Source: an uncultured Muribaculum sp.
GTDB lineage: Bacteria > Bacteroidota > Bacteroidia > Bacteroidales > Muribaculaceae
Direction of reading: 5' to 3'
DNA length: 64,000 nt
Assembly: GCF_910583865.1 (NCBI RefSeq)
Contig: NZ_CAJTYX010000009.1
Location: forward strand, 7,071 to 71,070
Both the position numbers and the translations under genes were made by a program. This document shows positions 41,103 to 48,636 of this stretch, piece by piece (position 1 is the first letter of the stretch; each line of letters opens with the position of its first letter). The notes beneath the pieces are model-generated. The model was not told where the DNA came from. It was given only the letters and a program-made list of their open reading frames with translations, and did no database searches.

Positions 41103-42254
41103 ATGGCACAGATAGGTGATATGGTGCGCTACCTCAATTCTGTAGGTGGCGGACGGATAGTAAGGATAGAGGGTCAGATGGCTTACGTCGACGAGGATGG
41201 CTTCGAGACTCCGGTGCTGCTGCGCGAATGCGTGGTGGTAGGCCCGGCGCAGGCCGCCCCGGCGGCAGCCCGTGCGGCCAGGCCCTCCGGCACAGAGGCG
41301 TCTGCCGACCGCTGGTGGGAGAAGGAGCTGAAAGGGGGAAGAAAGGAGAAAGCCCCGTCGAAGGAGAAGCCGGTCTACGACATTCCTGCCCCGTCGGCTA
41401 AGGTTGCCGCTCCCGACCCCGACGACACGCCTGAGGGGGAGAAGCTCAACATCGTGCTCGCTTTCGAGGCTGAAGAGCCTAAGCACCTCAACACCACCGA
41501 ATACGATGCCTACATCGTCAACGACTCAAACTATACTCTGTTTCTCACCTACCTCACCCGCGCCGACGGCGACGAAGGGTGGACGCTCCGCTTCGCCGAG
41601 GCCGTGGAGCCGCACATGCAGGTGCCCGTGCAGCACATTACCCGCGACGAGCTTGGAGCCATGGACCGCATAAGCGTGCAGTATGTCGCCTACAAGTCCG
41701 GCGGACGCCTGTTCACTCTGAAATCGCCTGTGGCCGTGGAGCATACGCTCGACACTACCAAGTTCTTCAAGCTCCACTGCTTCCGCGACAATGAATATTT
41801 CGACACCCCCGTCATAGCCATTGACATAACGCGCGACGATGTGCCGCGCCGCCCTGTGGTGATTGATTCCGGACGTCTGGAGGATGCCATGCGCGCCAAG
41901 CGCCGTTCCGACGGGCAGCCTGCGCAGCCCCGGCGCGTCAGCCGCCATGATGCCGGGCATACTGCCCCCGACGGCCCTCTCGTGGTCGACCTCCACATCT
42001 CCGAACTGCTCGACACTACCGCCGGACTTGACAACGCCGACATGCTCGGGGTGCAGCTCCGCGAGTTCAACCGTGTGATGGAGGAGAACCGCTCCGCCAA
42101 GGGGCGTAAGATCATCTTCATCCATGGCAAGGGTGAGGGTGTGTTGCGCAAGGCCCTGCTGAAGGAGCTTACGTATAAGTATAAGACATGCGACGTGCAG
42201 GATGCGTCATTCCGTGAATACGGTTTCGGCGCCACGCAGGTCACCATACGCTGA
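41103..42254 (+). CDS. DUF2027 protein with C-terminal Smr domain
   Basis: The 383-residue protein has an SH3-like start (IGDMVRYLNSVGGGRIVRIEGQMAYV), a charged linker, and a central DUF2027 beta domain (LNIVLAFEAEEPKHLNTTEYDAYIVNDSNYTL). It ends in an Smr domain (VVDLHISELLD at about 297, HGKGEGVLRKALLKEL at about 347). Smr domains of MutS2/RQC type are nucleases acting on nucleic acid, often linked to collided ribosomes, so an RNA-related role is possible. The EFR1 gene follows after 8 bp. Confidence 0.85.
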   Translation: MAQIGDMVRYLNSVGGGRIVRIEGQMAYVDEDGFETPVLLRECVVVGPAQAAPAAARAARPSGTEASADRWWEKELKGGRKEKAPSKEKPVYDIPAPSAKVAAPDPDDTPEGEKLNIVLAFEAEEPKHLNTTEYDAYIVNDSNYTLFLTYLTRADGDEGWTLRFAEAVEPHMQVPVQHITRDELGAMDRISVQYVAYKSGGRLFTLKSPVAVEHTLDTTKFFKLHCFRDNEYFDTPVIAIDITRDDVPRRPVVIDSGRLEDAMRAKRRSDGQPAQPRRVSRHDAGHTAPDGPLVVDLHISELLDTTAGLDNADMLGVQLREFNRVMEENRSAKGRKIIFIHGKGEGVLRKALLKELTYKYKTCDVQDASFREYGFGATQVTIR

Positions 42255-42262
42255 TTCCACCC

Positions 42263-43192
42263 ATGGTGTACTATTTTTCCGGGCAGGGCAACTCGCGCCT
42301 TGTTGCCGAGGCTATCGCCGGTAAGCTCCGGCAGGAAACGTGCCGAATCACGCGGCGCACTCTCGATGCAGCTTCATCCGCCCAGGCTCCCGATACCGAC
42401 CGTCCGAACGTATGGGTGTTCCCCGTGCATGCATGGGGAGTGCCCCGCGTGGTGGGGAAGTTTATCCGCACTCTTGCATCCGCCGTTCCCGGAGCGGCTT
42501 CCGGGTCGGTTCATCATATGGTGGCCACGTGCGGCGACGACATCGGCCGCACCGACCGTCAGTGGGCGCGTATGATACGTTCCCGTGGATGGCGGGTAGG
42601 CGGGGTGTTCTCTGTCACGATGCCCAACACGTATGTATGCCTCCCGGGCTTCGATGTCGATTCCCCCGACCTGGCCCGCGACAAGATGCGCCGTGCCTCG
42701 GAGGATGTGGACTCGATAGCCTCGCGCATTGCCGATAATCGTGCCGACGGGCTGCGTATGGTGGTCGCCGGGTCGATGCCGCGCATCAAGAGCCATATAC
42801 TGCGCCCGCTCTTCAACGCTTTTCTGATGTCGCCGCGCGGCTTCCGTGTCGACCGCGACAAGTGTGACGGTTGCGGCACGTGTGCTGCCGTCTGCCCGAT
42901 GGGCAACATCACCATCGACGGGGGCGCCCCGCGTTGGGACCACGACTGCACCATGTGCCTGGCCTGCTATCATCGATGTCCACGCGGAGCTGTGGCCTAT
43001 CATTTCACTGCCGGAAAAGGACGTGTCGGCCATTTAAAAAACTCTGACAGTCAGACCCGTCAGACCTGTCAGACCGGTCTGACTTGTCCGACAAATCCGA
43101 CCGCTTTTATCCTACACACAAAAAAGGCGATGTGCTTCAGCACATCGCCTTTTTGTGTCTGCTTTGCAGAGCCTGCTTACTTCTTGAAGTAG
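42263..43192 (+). CDS. EFR1-type flavodoxin/ferredoxin protein with repeat-derived C-terminus
   Basis: The 309-residue protein has an N-terminal flavodoxin-like part (MVYYFSGQGNSRLVAEAIA, VFPVHAWGVPRVVGKFI) and two [4Fe-4S] motifs at about 203-240 (CDGCGTCAAVCP and CTMCLACYHRCP). This matches EFR1 proteins, presumed redox carriers. After about residue 258 the chain reads through a 9-bp CAGACC array as S-Q-T-R-Q-T-C-Q-T-G-type triplets, then through the terminator hairpin. It stops at 43192, 16 bp inside the end of the convergent rubrerythrin gene. The native C-terminus was probably near residue 258. Confidence 0.8.
   Translation: MVYYFSGQGNSRLVAEAIAGKLRQETCRITRRTLDAASSAQAPDTDRPNVWVFPVHAWGVPRVVGKFIRTLASAVPGAASGSVHHMVATCGDDIGRTDRQWARMIRSRGWRVGGVFSVTMPNTYVCLPGFDVDSPDLARDKMRRASEDVDSIASRIADNRADGLRMVVAGSMPRIKSHILRPLFNAFLMSPRGFRVDRDKCDGCGTCAAVCPMGNITIDGGAPRWDHDCTMCLACYHRCPRGAVAYHFTAGKGRVGHLKNSDSQTRQTCQTGLTCPTNPTAFILHTKKAMCFSTSPFCVCFAEPAYFLK
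43044..43105. repeat. CAGACCTGT-family 9-bp array inside the EFR1 reading frame
   Basis: Six exact 9-bp steps (CAGACCCGT, CAGACCTGT, CAGACCGGT, CTGACTTGT, CCGACAAAT, CCGACCGCT) after a CTGACAGT start. It includes the 16-bp perfect palindrome GTCAGACCGGTCTGAC. Same family as the array at 23847-23900. Confidence 0.8.
43116..43159. terminator. Bidirectional terminator between EFR1 and rubrerythrin genes
   Basis: Long perfect stem ACAAAAAAGGCGATGTGC / GCACATCGCCTTTTTGT with a short ttca loop and A/T-tracts on both sides, so it can serve both convergent genes. Confidence 0.92.
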
Positions 43193-43728
43193 CGGTTGTA
43201 GAGGCCCTGGAAGCCCTGGCCGTGGCGCGCTTCGTCCTTGGCCATTTCATGTACGGTATCGTGGATGGCGTCGAGGTTGAGTTCCTTGGCGCGCTTTGCG
43301 ATGCGCATCTTGTCGGCGTTGGCACCGGCCTCGGCGGCCATGCGCTTCTCGAGGTTGGTCTTGGTGTCCCATACCACTTCGCCAAGGAGTTCGGCGAACT
43401 TCGAAGCGTGTTCGGCCTCTTCGATAGCGTAGCGCTTGAAAGCCTCGGCGATTTCGGGATAGCCTTCACGGTCGGCCTGGCGCGACATTGCCAGGTACAT
43501 GCCTACCTCGGTGCACTCTCCCATGAAATGGGCGTTGAGGTCGGCGCGCATCTGGTCGTCGGTATCCTTTGCGATGCCGATTAAGTGCTCCGTTACAAAC
43601 TGGAGCATGGCTGTCTCGTCGAGTTCCTTGAACTTTGATGCGGGTACGCCGCACTGCGGGCACTTCTCGGGGGCTGTGTCGCCTTCGTGTACATAGCCGC
43701 ACACGGCGCAGATGAATTTCTTGCTCAT
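43177..43728 (-). CDS. Reverse rubrerythrin (rubredoxin-first)
   Basis: The 183-residue protein has an N-terminal rubredoxin-like FICAVCGYVHEGDTAPEKCPQCG (two CxxC), followed by a ferritin-like diiron four-helix bundle with ExxH-type motifs (MGECTEVGMYLAMSRQAD, AIEEAEHASKFAEL, KDEARHGQGFQGL). The domain order is opposite to classical rubrerythrin. It reduces peroxide and oxygen in anaerobes. It converges with EFR1 across the terminator. Confidence 0.93.
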   Translation of the reverse strand: MSKKFICAVCGYVHEGDTAPEKCPQCGVPASKFKELDETAMLQFVTEHLIGIAKDTDDQMRADLNAHFMGECTEVGMYLAMSRQADREGYPEIAEAFKRYAIEEAEHASKFAELLGEVVWDTKTNLEKRMAAEAGANADKMRIAKRAKELNLDAIHDTVHEMAKDEARHGQGFQGLYNRYFKK

Positions 43729-43860
43729 TTTGTGATAATTATGCTTGAATTGTTGTTAGTCGTAATAGTGTGTTGGATATATACGATTATCTTATGCAAA
43801 ATTGCGTAATTTTCCCAATATCCACAAATCTGCGGATTAAATATTCCTTAAACTTTGTAG

Positions 43861-44772
43861 CTATATTACAATATTCACAATTCCGAGAGCCTGGGGAAGC
43901 AGCGGGGCGGACGGGTCGAGGCGTGCCACACCGGTGTCGCGCTTGAGCCATGTGAGCTGTTTCTTGGCATAGACGCGGGTGTTCTTGCCGATACGCGCCA
44001 CTGCGGTGTCGCGGTCCATCGTCCCGTCGAACCATGCGAACATCTCCTTGAATCCCACCGTGTTGAGCGAGTTCAGATGCCTGAGCGGGTAGACGCGTCG
44101 CGCCTCCTCCTCAAGCCCCTCGGCCATCATGCGGTCGACTCTCCGGTTTATACGGTTGAAAAGTTCCTCCCTGGGGTGGTCGATCATCATCTTCACCGTG
44201 CGGAACGGGCGTTCCTTGATCGCCCCCTTCCTGAGCGAGGAGTAGGGCACTCCGGCCTCGATGCTGATCTCTATGGCATGGATCAGGCGCCGATGGTTCG
44301 ACAGGTCGGCTCCGGCGAGATAGTCCGGGTCGAGGTTGCGCAGCGTGGCGCGCAGCCCTTCTATACCTTCGCGCTCATAGAGGGAGAGCGTGGAGGCGCG
44401 CACTTCGTCGGACACTGTGGGCAGGTCATCGATGCCGTGGCACACGGCGTCGACATACATCATCGAGCCACCGCACATGACGGCGCATCCGTCGCGCCGC
44501 AGCAGCCCAGGGAGCAGGGCCATCACGTCCTCCTCGTAGCGTGCCGCGCTGTAGTATTCGTTGAGTGCAAGTGTGCCCACGAAGTGGTGGGTGGCCGCTC
44601 CCAGCTCCTCCGGGGTGGGGGCGGCGGTCCCTATAGGTATGTCGCGGTAGAGCTGGCGCGAGTCGGCCGATATTATGTCGCATCCGAGCTTCTGCGCCAG
44701 CTCAATGGCCAATGCGGTCTTACCGGAGCCTGTAGGCCCGGTCACAACCACGAGCAGCGGCTTTTCGTCCAT
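43861..44772 (-). CDS. miaA: tRNA dimethylallyltransferase
   Basis: The protein is read from the ATG at 44772 (303 residues, MDEKPLLVVVTGPTGSGKT), 13 bp after the pepT stop; an upstream start would overlap pepT. The P-loop GPTGSGKTALAIELA is followed by ISADSRQLYRDIPIGTAAP (about 34-52), GGSMMYVDAVCHGI and the TVGFKEMF region. It adds the dimethylallyl group to A37 of tRNAs reading UNN codons. It is co-transcribed with pepT. Confidence 0.95.
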   Translation of the reverse strand: MDEKPLLVVVTGPTGSGKTALAIELAQKLGCDIISADSRQLYRDIPIGTAAPTPEELGAATHHFVGTLALNEYYSAARYEEDVMALLPGLLRRDGCAVMCGGSMMYVDAVCHGIDDLPTVSDEVRASTLSLYEREGIEGLRATLRNLDPDYLAGADLSNHRRLIHAIEISIEAGVPYSSLRKGAIKERPFRTVKMMIDHPREELFNRINRRVDRMMAEGLEEEARRVYPLRHLNSLNTVGFKEMFAWFDGTMDRDTAVARIGKNTRVYAKKQLTWLKRDTGVARLDPSAPLLPQALGIVNIVI

Positions 44773-44785
44773 GCCGGAAGTGGGG

Positions 44786-46006
44786 TCAGCGGTTGGCCAC
44801 AAGGCGCGCTATCTCCACGATCACCTCGGTGGCCTTCTCCATCGAGTGGATGGGCACGAACTCATAGCGACCGTGGAAGTTGAGTCCTCCGGCGAAGATG
44901 TTGGGGCATGGGAGACCTTTGAAGGACAGCTGCGCGCCGTCCGTGCCTCCGCGTATGGGCACCACCACCGGCGTCACGCCTACGTTGCGCATGGCTTCCT
45001 CGGCGATGTCTACCACATACTTCACCGGCTCGATTTTCTCGCGCATGTTGTAGTACTGGTCCTTGATCTCGATCACCGCGCAGTTGGGGAATTCGCTGTT
45101 GATCTTCCTCACCAGATGTTCAAGCTCTTTCTTGCGGCGCTCGAAGCGGTCGCGGTCGTGGTCGCGTATTATATATGTGATGACGGTCTTTTCCACGTTG
45201 CCCTCGGTGGATATCAGGTGGTAGAATCCCTCGTAGCCTTCGGTATGCTCGGGGGTCTCCCAGCGAGGAAGCATCGACATGAACTGGTTGGCTATGCGCT
45301 GCGAGTTGATCATCTTGTGCTTGGCGTAGCCCGGATGTACGTTGCGGCCTGTGAATGTCACCTTGGCCACGGCGGCGTTGAAGTTCTCATACTCAAGCTC
45401 GCCGATCTCGCCGCCGTCCATCGTGTAGGCCCAGTCGGCCCCGAACTTCTCCACGTCGAATTTATGCGCGCCCTGGCCTATCTCCTCGTCGGGATTGAAG
45501 GCTATGCGTATCTTGCCGTGCTCGATCTCCGGATGGGCCTGGAGATAGGCCACGGCGGTGATTATCTCGGCTATGCCGGCCTTGTCGTCGGCGCCGAGCA
45601 GCGTGGTGCCGTCGGTCACTATAAGCGCCTGCCCCTTGTAGTGGTCAAGTTCCGGGAATTCGCGCGGGCTGAGCACTATGCCGAGTCCCTCGTTGAGCGT
45701 GATGGGCTGTCCGTCGTAATCCTTGATGATGCGCGGATTGACGTGGCGTCCGCTCATGTCGGGCGATGTGTCGAGATGGGCGATGAAGCCTACCGTCGGC
45801 ACCGGTTTCGACGTGTTGGCCGGGAGGGTGGCCATCAGGTAGCCGTTGTCGTCGAGGGTTACTTCGGTGAGACCCATCTTCTTCAGTTCTTCTTCAAGAT
45901 ACTGCGCGAATATCATCTGCCCGGGGGTGGAGGGCCAGAGGTTGGTGAGTTCGTCGCTCTGTGTGTCGAACTTCACGTATTGTAGGAATCTGTCCGTTAC
46001 GTTCAT
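44786..46006 (-). CDS. pepT: Peptidase T (tripeptidase, M20B)
   Basis: The protein is read from the ATG at 46006 (406 residues, MNVTDRFLQYVKFDTQSDE). The metal-site motifs are FIAHLDTSPDMSG (about 77), TLLGADDKAGIAEI (about 134), NPDEEIGQGAHKFD (about 172) and the C-terminal PIRGGTDGAQLSFKGLPCPN. It cleaves N-terminal residues from tripeptides in the cytoplasm. The -7 box TAAATTTG at 46040-46033 lies 27 bp upstream, and a dispersed palindromic element lies just beyond it. Confidence 0.95.
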   Translation of the reverse strand: MNVTDRFLQYVKFDTQSDELTNLWPSTPGQMIFAQYLEEELKKMGLTEVTLDDNGYLMATLPANTSKPVPTVGFIAHLDTSPDMSGRHVNPRIIKDYDGQPITLNEGLGIVLSPREFPELDHYKGQALIVTDGTTLLGADDKAGIAEIITAVAYLQAHPEIEHGKIRIAFNPDEEIGQGAHKFDVEKFGADWAYTMDGGEIGELEYENFNAAVAKVTFTGRNVHPGYAKHKMINSQRIANQFMSMLPRWETPEHTEGYEGFYHLISTEGNVEKTVITYIIRDHDRDRFERRKKELEHLVRKINSEFPNCAVIEIKDQYYNMREKIEPVKYVVDIAEEAMRNVGVTPVVVPIRGGTDGAQLSFKGLPCPNIFAGGLNFHGRYEFVPIHSMEKATEVIVEIARLVANR

Positions 46007-46032
46007 GTCGTAGAGTGTTAAGGTTGTTTTCA

Positions 46033-46040
46033 CAAATTTA
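46033..46040 (-). promoter_or_regulatory. -7 box TAAATTTG of pepT
   Basis: Perfect TAnnTTTG on the minus strand, 27 bp before the ATG at 46006, with a TTCG about 19 bp further upstream as a possible -33 box. Confidence 0.6.
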
Positions 46041-46062
46041 CATATAAATCGCGAGAATTCGA

Positions 46063-46126
46063 AACCGATAGATATGAATAAGTCGGGTGCAAAATCAAAT
46101 TTGTTTGATTTTGCCGAGCGTATTTT
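46063..46126 (-). repeat. Dispersed palindromic element, copy 3 (diverged)
   Basis: Same ...GAATAAGTCGGGTGCAAA... layout, with stem GCAAAATCAAAT / GTTTGATTTTGC. Several stem bases differ from copy 1, with matching changes on the other arm. The TATCTTTG box of the other copies is degraded here (TATCTATC), in line with pepT having its own nearer promoter. Confidence 0.7.
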
Positions 46127-46201
46127 TGTGGCTCTAATGTATTCAAAATTAGTCGGATGTAAATTGACAACAAAAATATTGTAAAAATAGTTGGCGAAAT
46201 A

Positions 46202-46233
46202 TTTGGAGGGTTTAAAATATTGACATATCTTTG
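46202..46233 (+). promoter_or_regulatory. Consensus promoter of the capsid cassette (TTTG-N20-TATCTTTG)
   Basis: The -33 TTTG (46202-46205) and -7 TATCTTTG (46226-46233), 20 bp apart, are the best promoter match in the window. It faces the small acidic protein and capsid genes. The leader contains a TGTCGGA / TCCGACA hairpin at 46237-46268. Confidence 0.75.
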
Positions 46234-46309
46234 CAATGTCGGAAACCGATAATGTGGTGACTCCGACATCTCGACAACTATGTTTATTTACCCTTTAACT
46301 TGATTGACT

Positions 46310-46513
46310 ATGGACAATGCACCCCAGCCGCCACCTAACGAATCTATAGAGAACGACTACAGGAAAGGCTATCTTAATGGGCTAAATGAGAGGGCAGTCG
46401 CCGAACTTGCCACACCGGACATGGGCGAAGAGCCTTATCCCGATGGACAGCATGGCGCGCCCGTCATCCCCGACCCGTTCTTTCTGCCCGAATCCTACTC
46501 CGTGTGGGATTAG
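46310..46513 (+). CDS. Small acidic Pro-rich protein, first gene of the capsid cassette
   Basis: The ATG at 46310 gives 67 residues: MDNAPQPPPNESIENDYRKG, a helical stretch YLNGLNERAVAEL, then a Pro/Asp-rich tail ending YSVWD. No family is recognised. A short protein ahead of the capsid gene could be a scaffold-like or accessory factor (inference). It lies 77 bp downstream of the consensus promoter and 132 bp before the capsid gene. That gap holds a small CCGCAG/CTGCGG hairpin and a direct repeat of aatctttttc. Confidence 0.6.
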   Translation: MDNAPQPPPNESIENDYRKGYLNGLNERAVAELATPDMGEEPYPDGQHGAPVIPDPFFLPESYSVWD

Positions 46514-46645
46514 CATCCGCAGCATGCCTGCGGTTGTTGCAAAATTACAATCGGAAGCCGACTTTTTAATCTTTTTCAATCTTTTTCCGATACTTGGAAA
46601 ACACACTTTTATCCAACAGTTTTATAACCTCTTAATCTCTTTTTT

Positions 46646-47866
46646 ATGGAAACAGCATCAACAACCCATGCCGAGCATGTGCTCGACCGTCCGCTCACAG
46701 TGGCGGAAGTGGAAACCATCGACAACGGATTCATGCTTCCCGACATCGACCGCCGCATATTGAAAATAAGGCCTATGGCTACGCCCGTCGACCAGATTTC
46801 GCGCTCGGCGCGTCCGCGGACCACGGCATCGATGGAGGTGCAGTATTTTTCGGTCGACAACCGCCCGTCATCGTCGGAGGTGTCGCAGATAGCGGATGCC
46901 GAAAACAATGAGTTCACTATCAGTTTCAAGAACAAGCTCGATGGAAAGGCGTTTTCGCGTACCGATACGGTGCTCCTTACAGGAGCGCTCGCAGGGGGCA
47001 AGCCGCACACGTTCTACGTGACCGCCGCTGAGGGACGAGCCCTCACTGCTGTCTACATCGGGCCTGATAAGGAGTATGCCCTGCCTGCCGACACCGAGGG
47101 GGTAAGCACTGTGGTGCGCATGGGACGTGCCGCCGCCGAGCTCGATGTGCAGACCCCGCAGACGACATTCGTGCCGAAGCCCGACCATAATTTCTGCCAG
47201 ATCTTCAAGGCACAGGTGGAAAACGGTGCGCTTCTTGCCGCCGGGCTGAAGAAGGCCGACATGTCGTTTACCGACCAGCAGGAGGCCGCGATCATCGACA
47301 TGCGCATGGGGATGGAACGCAATTTCCTTTTTGGTTCGCGCAAGAAGATGGCCGGACCCGACGGCAATACCTATTTCACCCGTGGCATATGGGACCAGGC
47401 TGCCCGCGAGTTCATCATGCCTGCCTCTCTTACCGGTCTGGATTTCATCGAGATGTGCCGTCAGGCGTTCACCGGCCATGGTGGCTCTGCCCGGAAGGTG
47501 CTTATCGGGGGCTCGAAGTGCGTGAAAAATCTTGTCAGCCCATCCAAGGACTCGACCGTCAAGCAAGTGGGATCTGTGGAGACGGAAGTCCACTGGGGAT
47601 TGAACCTCAAGGTGATATCATCGAATTTCGGCACACTCTATGTGGTGCATAGCGAGACTTTCGACCTCTGCGGCCACGAAAGCGACGGTATGATCATCGA
47701 TCCGGAGTATCTTCAGAAGTACACCCACATACCCTTCTCGGCACTCCGGCTCGACCTCAAGCGCAGCGGCCAGCGAAATTCCGACGCTGTGGTTCTCACC
47801 GAGGCCTCCTGCCTCGTGCTCCGCTATCCCGAGGCGCATATGCGCCTGATCGGCGCCAAGGCTTGA
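46646..47866 (+). CDS. Phage-type major capsid protein (SU10/DUF5309-like)
   Basis: The 406-residue protein lacks a signal peptide and has HK97-fold-like composition. The N-terminal arm is followed by a Bacteroidota phage motif, ATPVDQISRSARPRTTASMEVQYFSVD (about 44-72), then CQIFKAQVENGALLAAG, RMGMERNFLFGSRKK (about 222-237), GLDFIEMCRQAFTGHGG, VLIGGSKCVKNL and a C-terminal LTEASCLVLRYPEAHMRLIG. The wording and length agree with DUF5309/SU10 major capsid proteins as I know them; I cannot run a profile search. It is the largest gene of a cassette that also encodes a connector-like protein and a portal. Confidence 0.7.
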   Translation: METASTTHAEHVLDRPLTVAEVETIDNGFMLPDIDRRILKIRPMATPVDQISRSARPRTTASMEVQYFSVDNRPSSSEVSQIADAENNEFTISFKNKLDGKAFSRTDTVLLTGALAGGKPHTFYVTAAEGRALTAVYIGPDKEYALPADTEGVSTVVRMGRAAAELDVQTPQTTFVPKPDHNFCQIFKAQVENGALLAAGLKKADMSFTDQQEAAIIDMRMGMERNFLFGSRKKMAGPDGNTYFTRGIWDQAAREFIMPASLTGLDFIEMCRQAFTGHGGSARKVLIGGSKCVKNLVSPSKDSTVKQVGSVETEVHWGLNLKVISSNFGTLYVVHSETFDLCGHESDGMIIDPEYLQKYTHIPFSALRLDLKRSGQRNSDAVVLTEASCLVLRYPEAHMRLIGAKA

Positions 47867-47876
47867 AAACCTGAGG

Positions 47877-48002
47877 AAGGACTTTAGGGAGAAATCCTCC
47901 ATCCGATGCTCTCCCTAAAGTCCTTAATGCCCTTAATCTCCCTAATCTCCTTATCCTCCTTATTGTCCATATTCTCTTTAATCTCCCTATTGTCTTTATC
48001 CT
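47877..48002 (+). repeat. 16-bp-stem hairpin followed by nine 9-bp units
   Basis: AAGGACTTTAGGGAGA (47877-47892) pairs perfectly with TCTCCCTAAAGTCCTT (47910-47925). From 47922 nine units keep a 9-bp register (CCTTAATGC, CCTTAATCT, CCCTAATCT and so on to CTTTATCCT), ending just before the connector gene. Same unit family as 19553-19624. Confidence 0.85.
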
Positions 48003-48010
48003 GTTATCTT

Positions 48011-48556
48011 ATGCCAATCCTGACCCTTACCCTTGAAGAAATGATGTCGGCCTGGCGGTTGCGCGCCTTCCCCGAGGCCGTCAACGACGGATGTGTCATC
48101 ACACGCTGCGACGGCATCGACCTCGACGCGCATTTGCAGGCACGCATGCAGGCCTGGTACGACGCTCTCCTGCGCGACGCCACGCTCGACATGCTTGCCC
48201 CTGTAGATATTTCCGCCGACGTCGAGGTCGATATCCTTTCCGACGGCACCGGCTGGTTCACGCTTCCCGACGAGGCCGTGCGCCTCGTGTCCCTTATGAT
48301 GCCCGGATGGAGCGCCCCCGCGCTCATAATCCCCGACGCCACGCTCCCCGGCGCATCGTTGCAGCTTTCGGGTCGACAGCGCTCCGACCATCGTGTCCCC
48401 GTGGCGGTAGTCGATGGACGCACCGTCCGCGTATGTTCCCCTCCGCCCACAACGCGGAAATCCCTGCGCCCGCTCTCGTGTCTCGCCATCCTTGACACCC
48501 CCGGCCTCTACCGCCTCCACTCCCGCGCCCTCTCCACCATCCCTCTCCTCCTCTGA
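48011..48556 (+). CDS. Putative head-tail connector / phage structural protein
   Basis: The protein is read from the ATG at 48011 (181 residues, MPILTLTLEEMMSAWRLRAF). An upstream in-frame start at 47906 would translate the 9-bp array and is rejected. Features are an N-terminal helical part with DLDAHLQARMQAWYDALLRDATLDMLAPVDI and a beta-rich middle (GWFTLPDEAVRLVSLMMPGW). I do not recognise a named domain. Its place between capsid and portal and its size suggest a connector or completion protein. Confidence 0.55.
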   Translation: MPILTLTLEEMMSAWRLRAFPEAVNDGCVITRCDGIDLDAHLQARMQAWYDALLRDATLDMLAPVDISADVEVDILSDGTGWFTLPDEAVRLVSLMMPGWSAPALIIPDATLPGASLQLSGRQRSDHRVPVAVVDGRTVRVCSPPPTTRKSLRPLSCLAILDTPGLYRLHSRALSTIPLLL

Positions 48557-48561
48557 TAATA

Positions 48562-48624
48562 GGCTTAGTCCAATTAGTCTTATTGGTCTAATTAGTCCTT
48601 ATTGTCCCTAATGCCCTTTATCCT
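48562..48624 (+). repeat. 9-bp array, seven units
   Basis: GGCTTAGTC, CAATTAGTC, TTATTGGTC, TAATTAGTC, CTTATTGTC, CCTAATGCC, CTTTATCCT run without gaps and end 12 bp before the portal ATG. The array blends the TTAGTC family (32465, 34030) and the CCTAATGT family (19553, 47922). Confidence 0.85.
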
Positions 48625-48636
48625 CAAAAACTGACT

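Noticed and set aside
47922..48624. 9-bp arrays as CRISPR or as coding repeats
   Set aside because: The units are contiguous with no spacers. The only frame through them (47906-48010) would give a low-complexity extension ahead of a good ATG at 48011.
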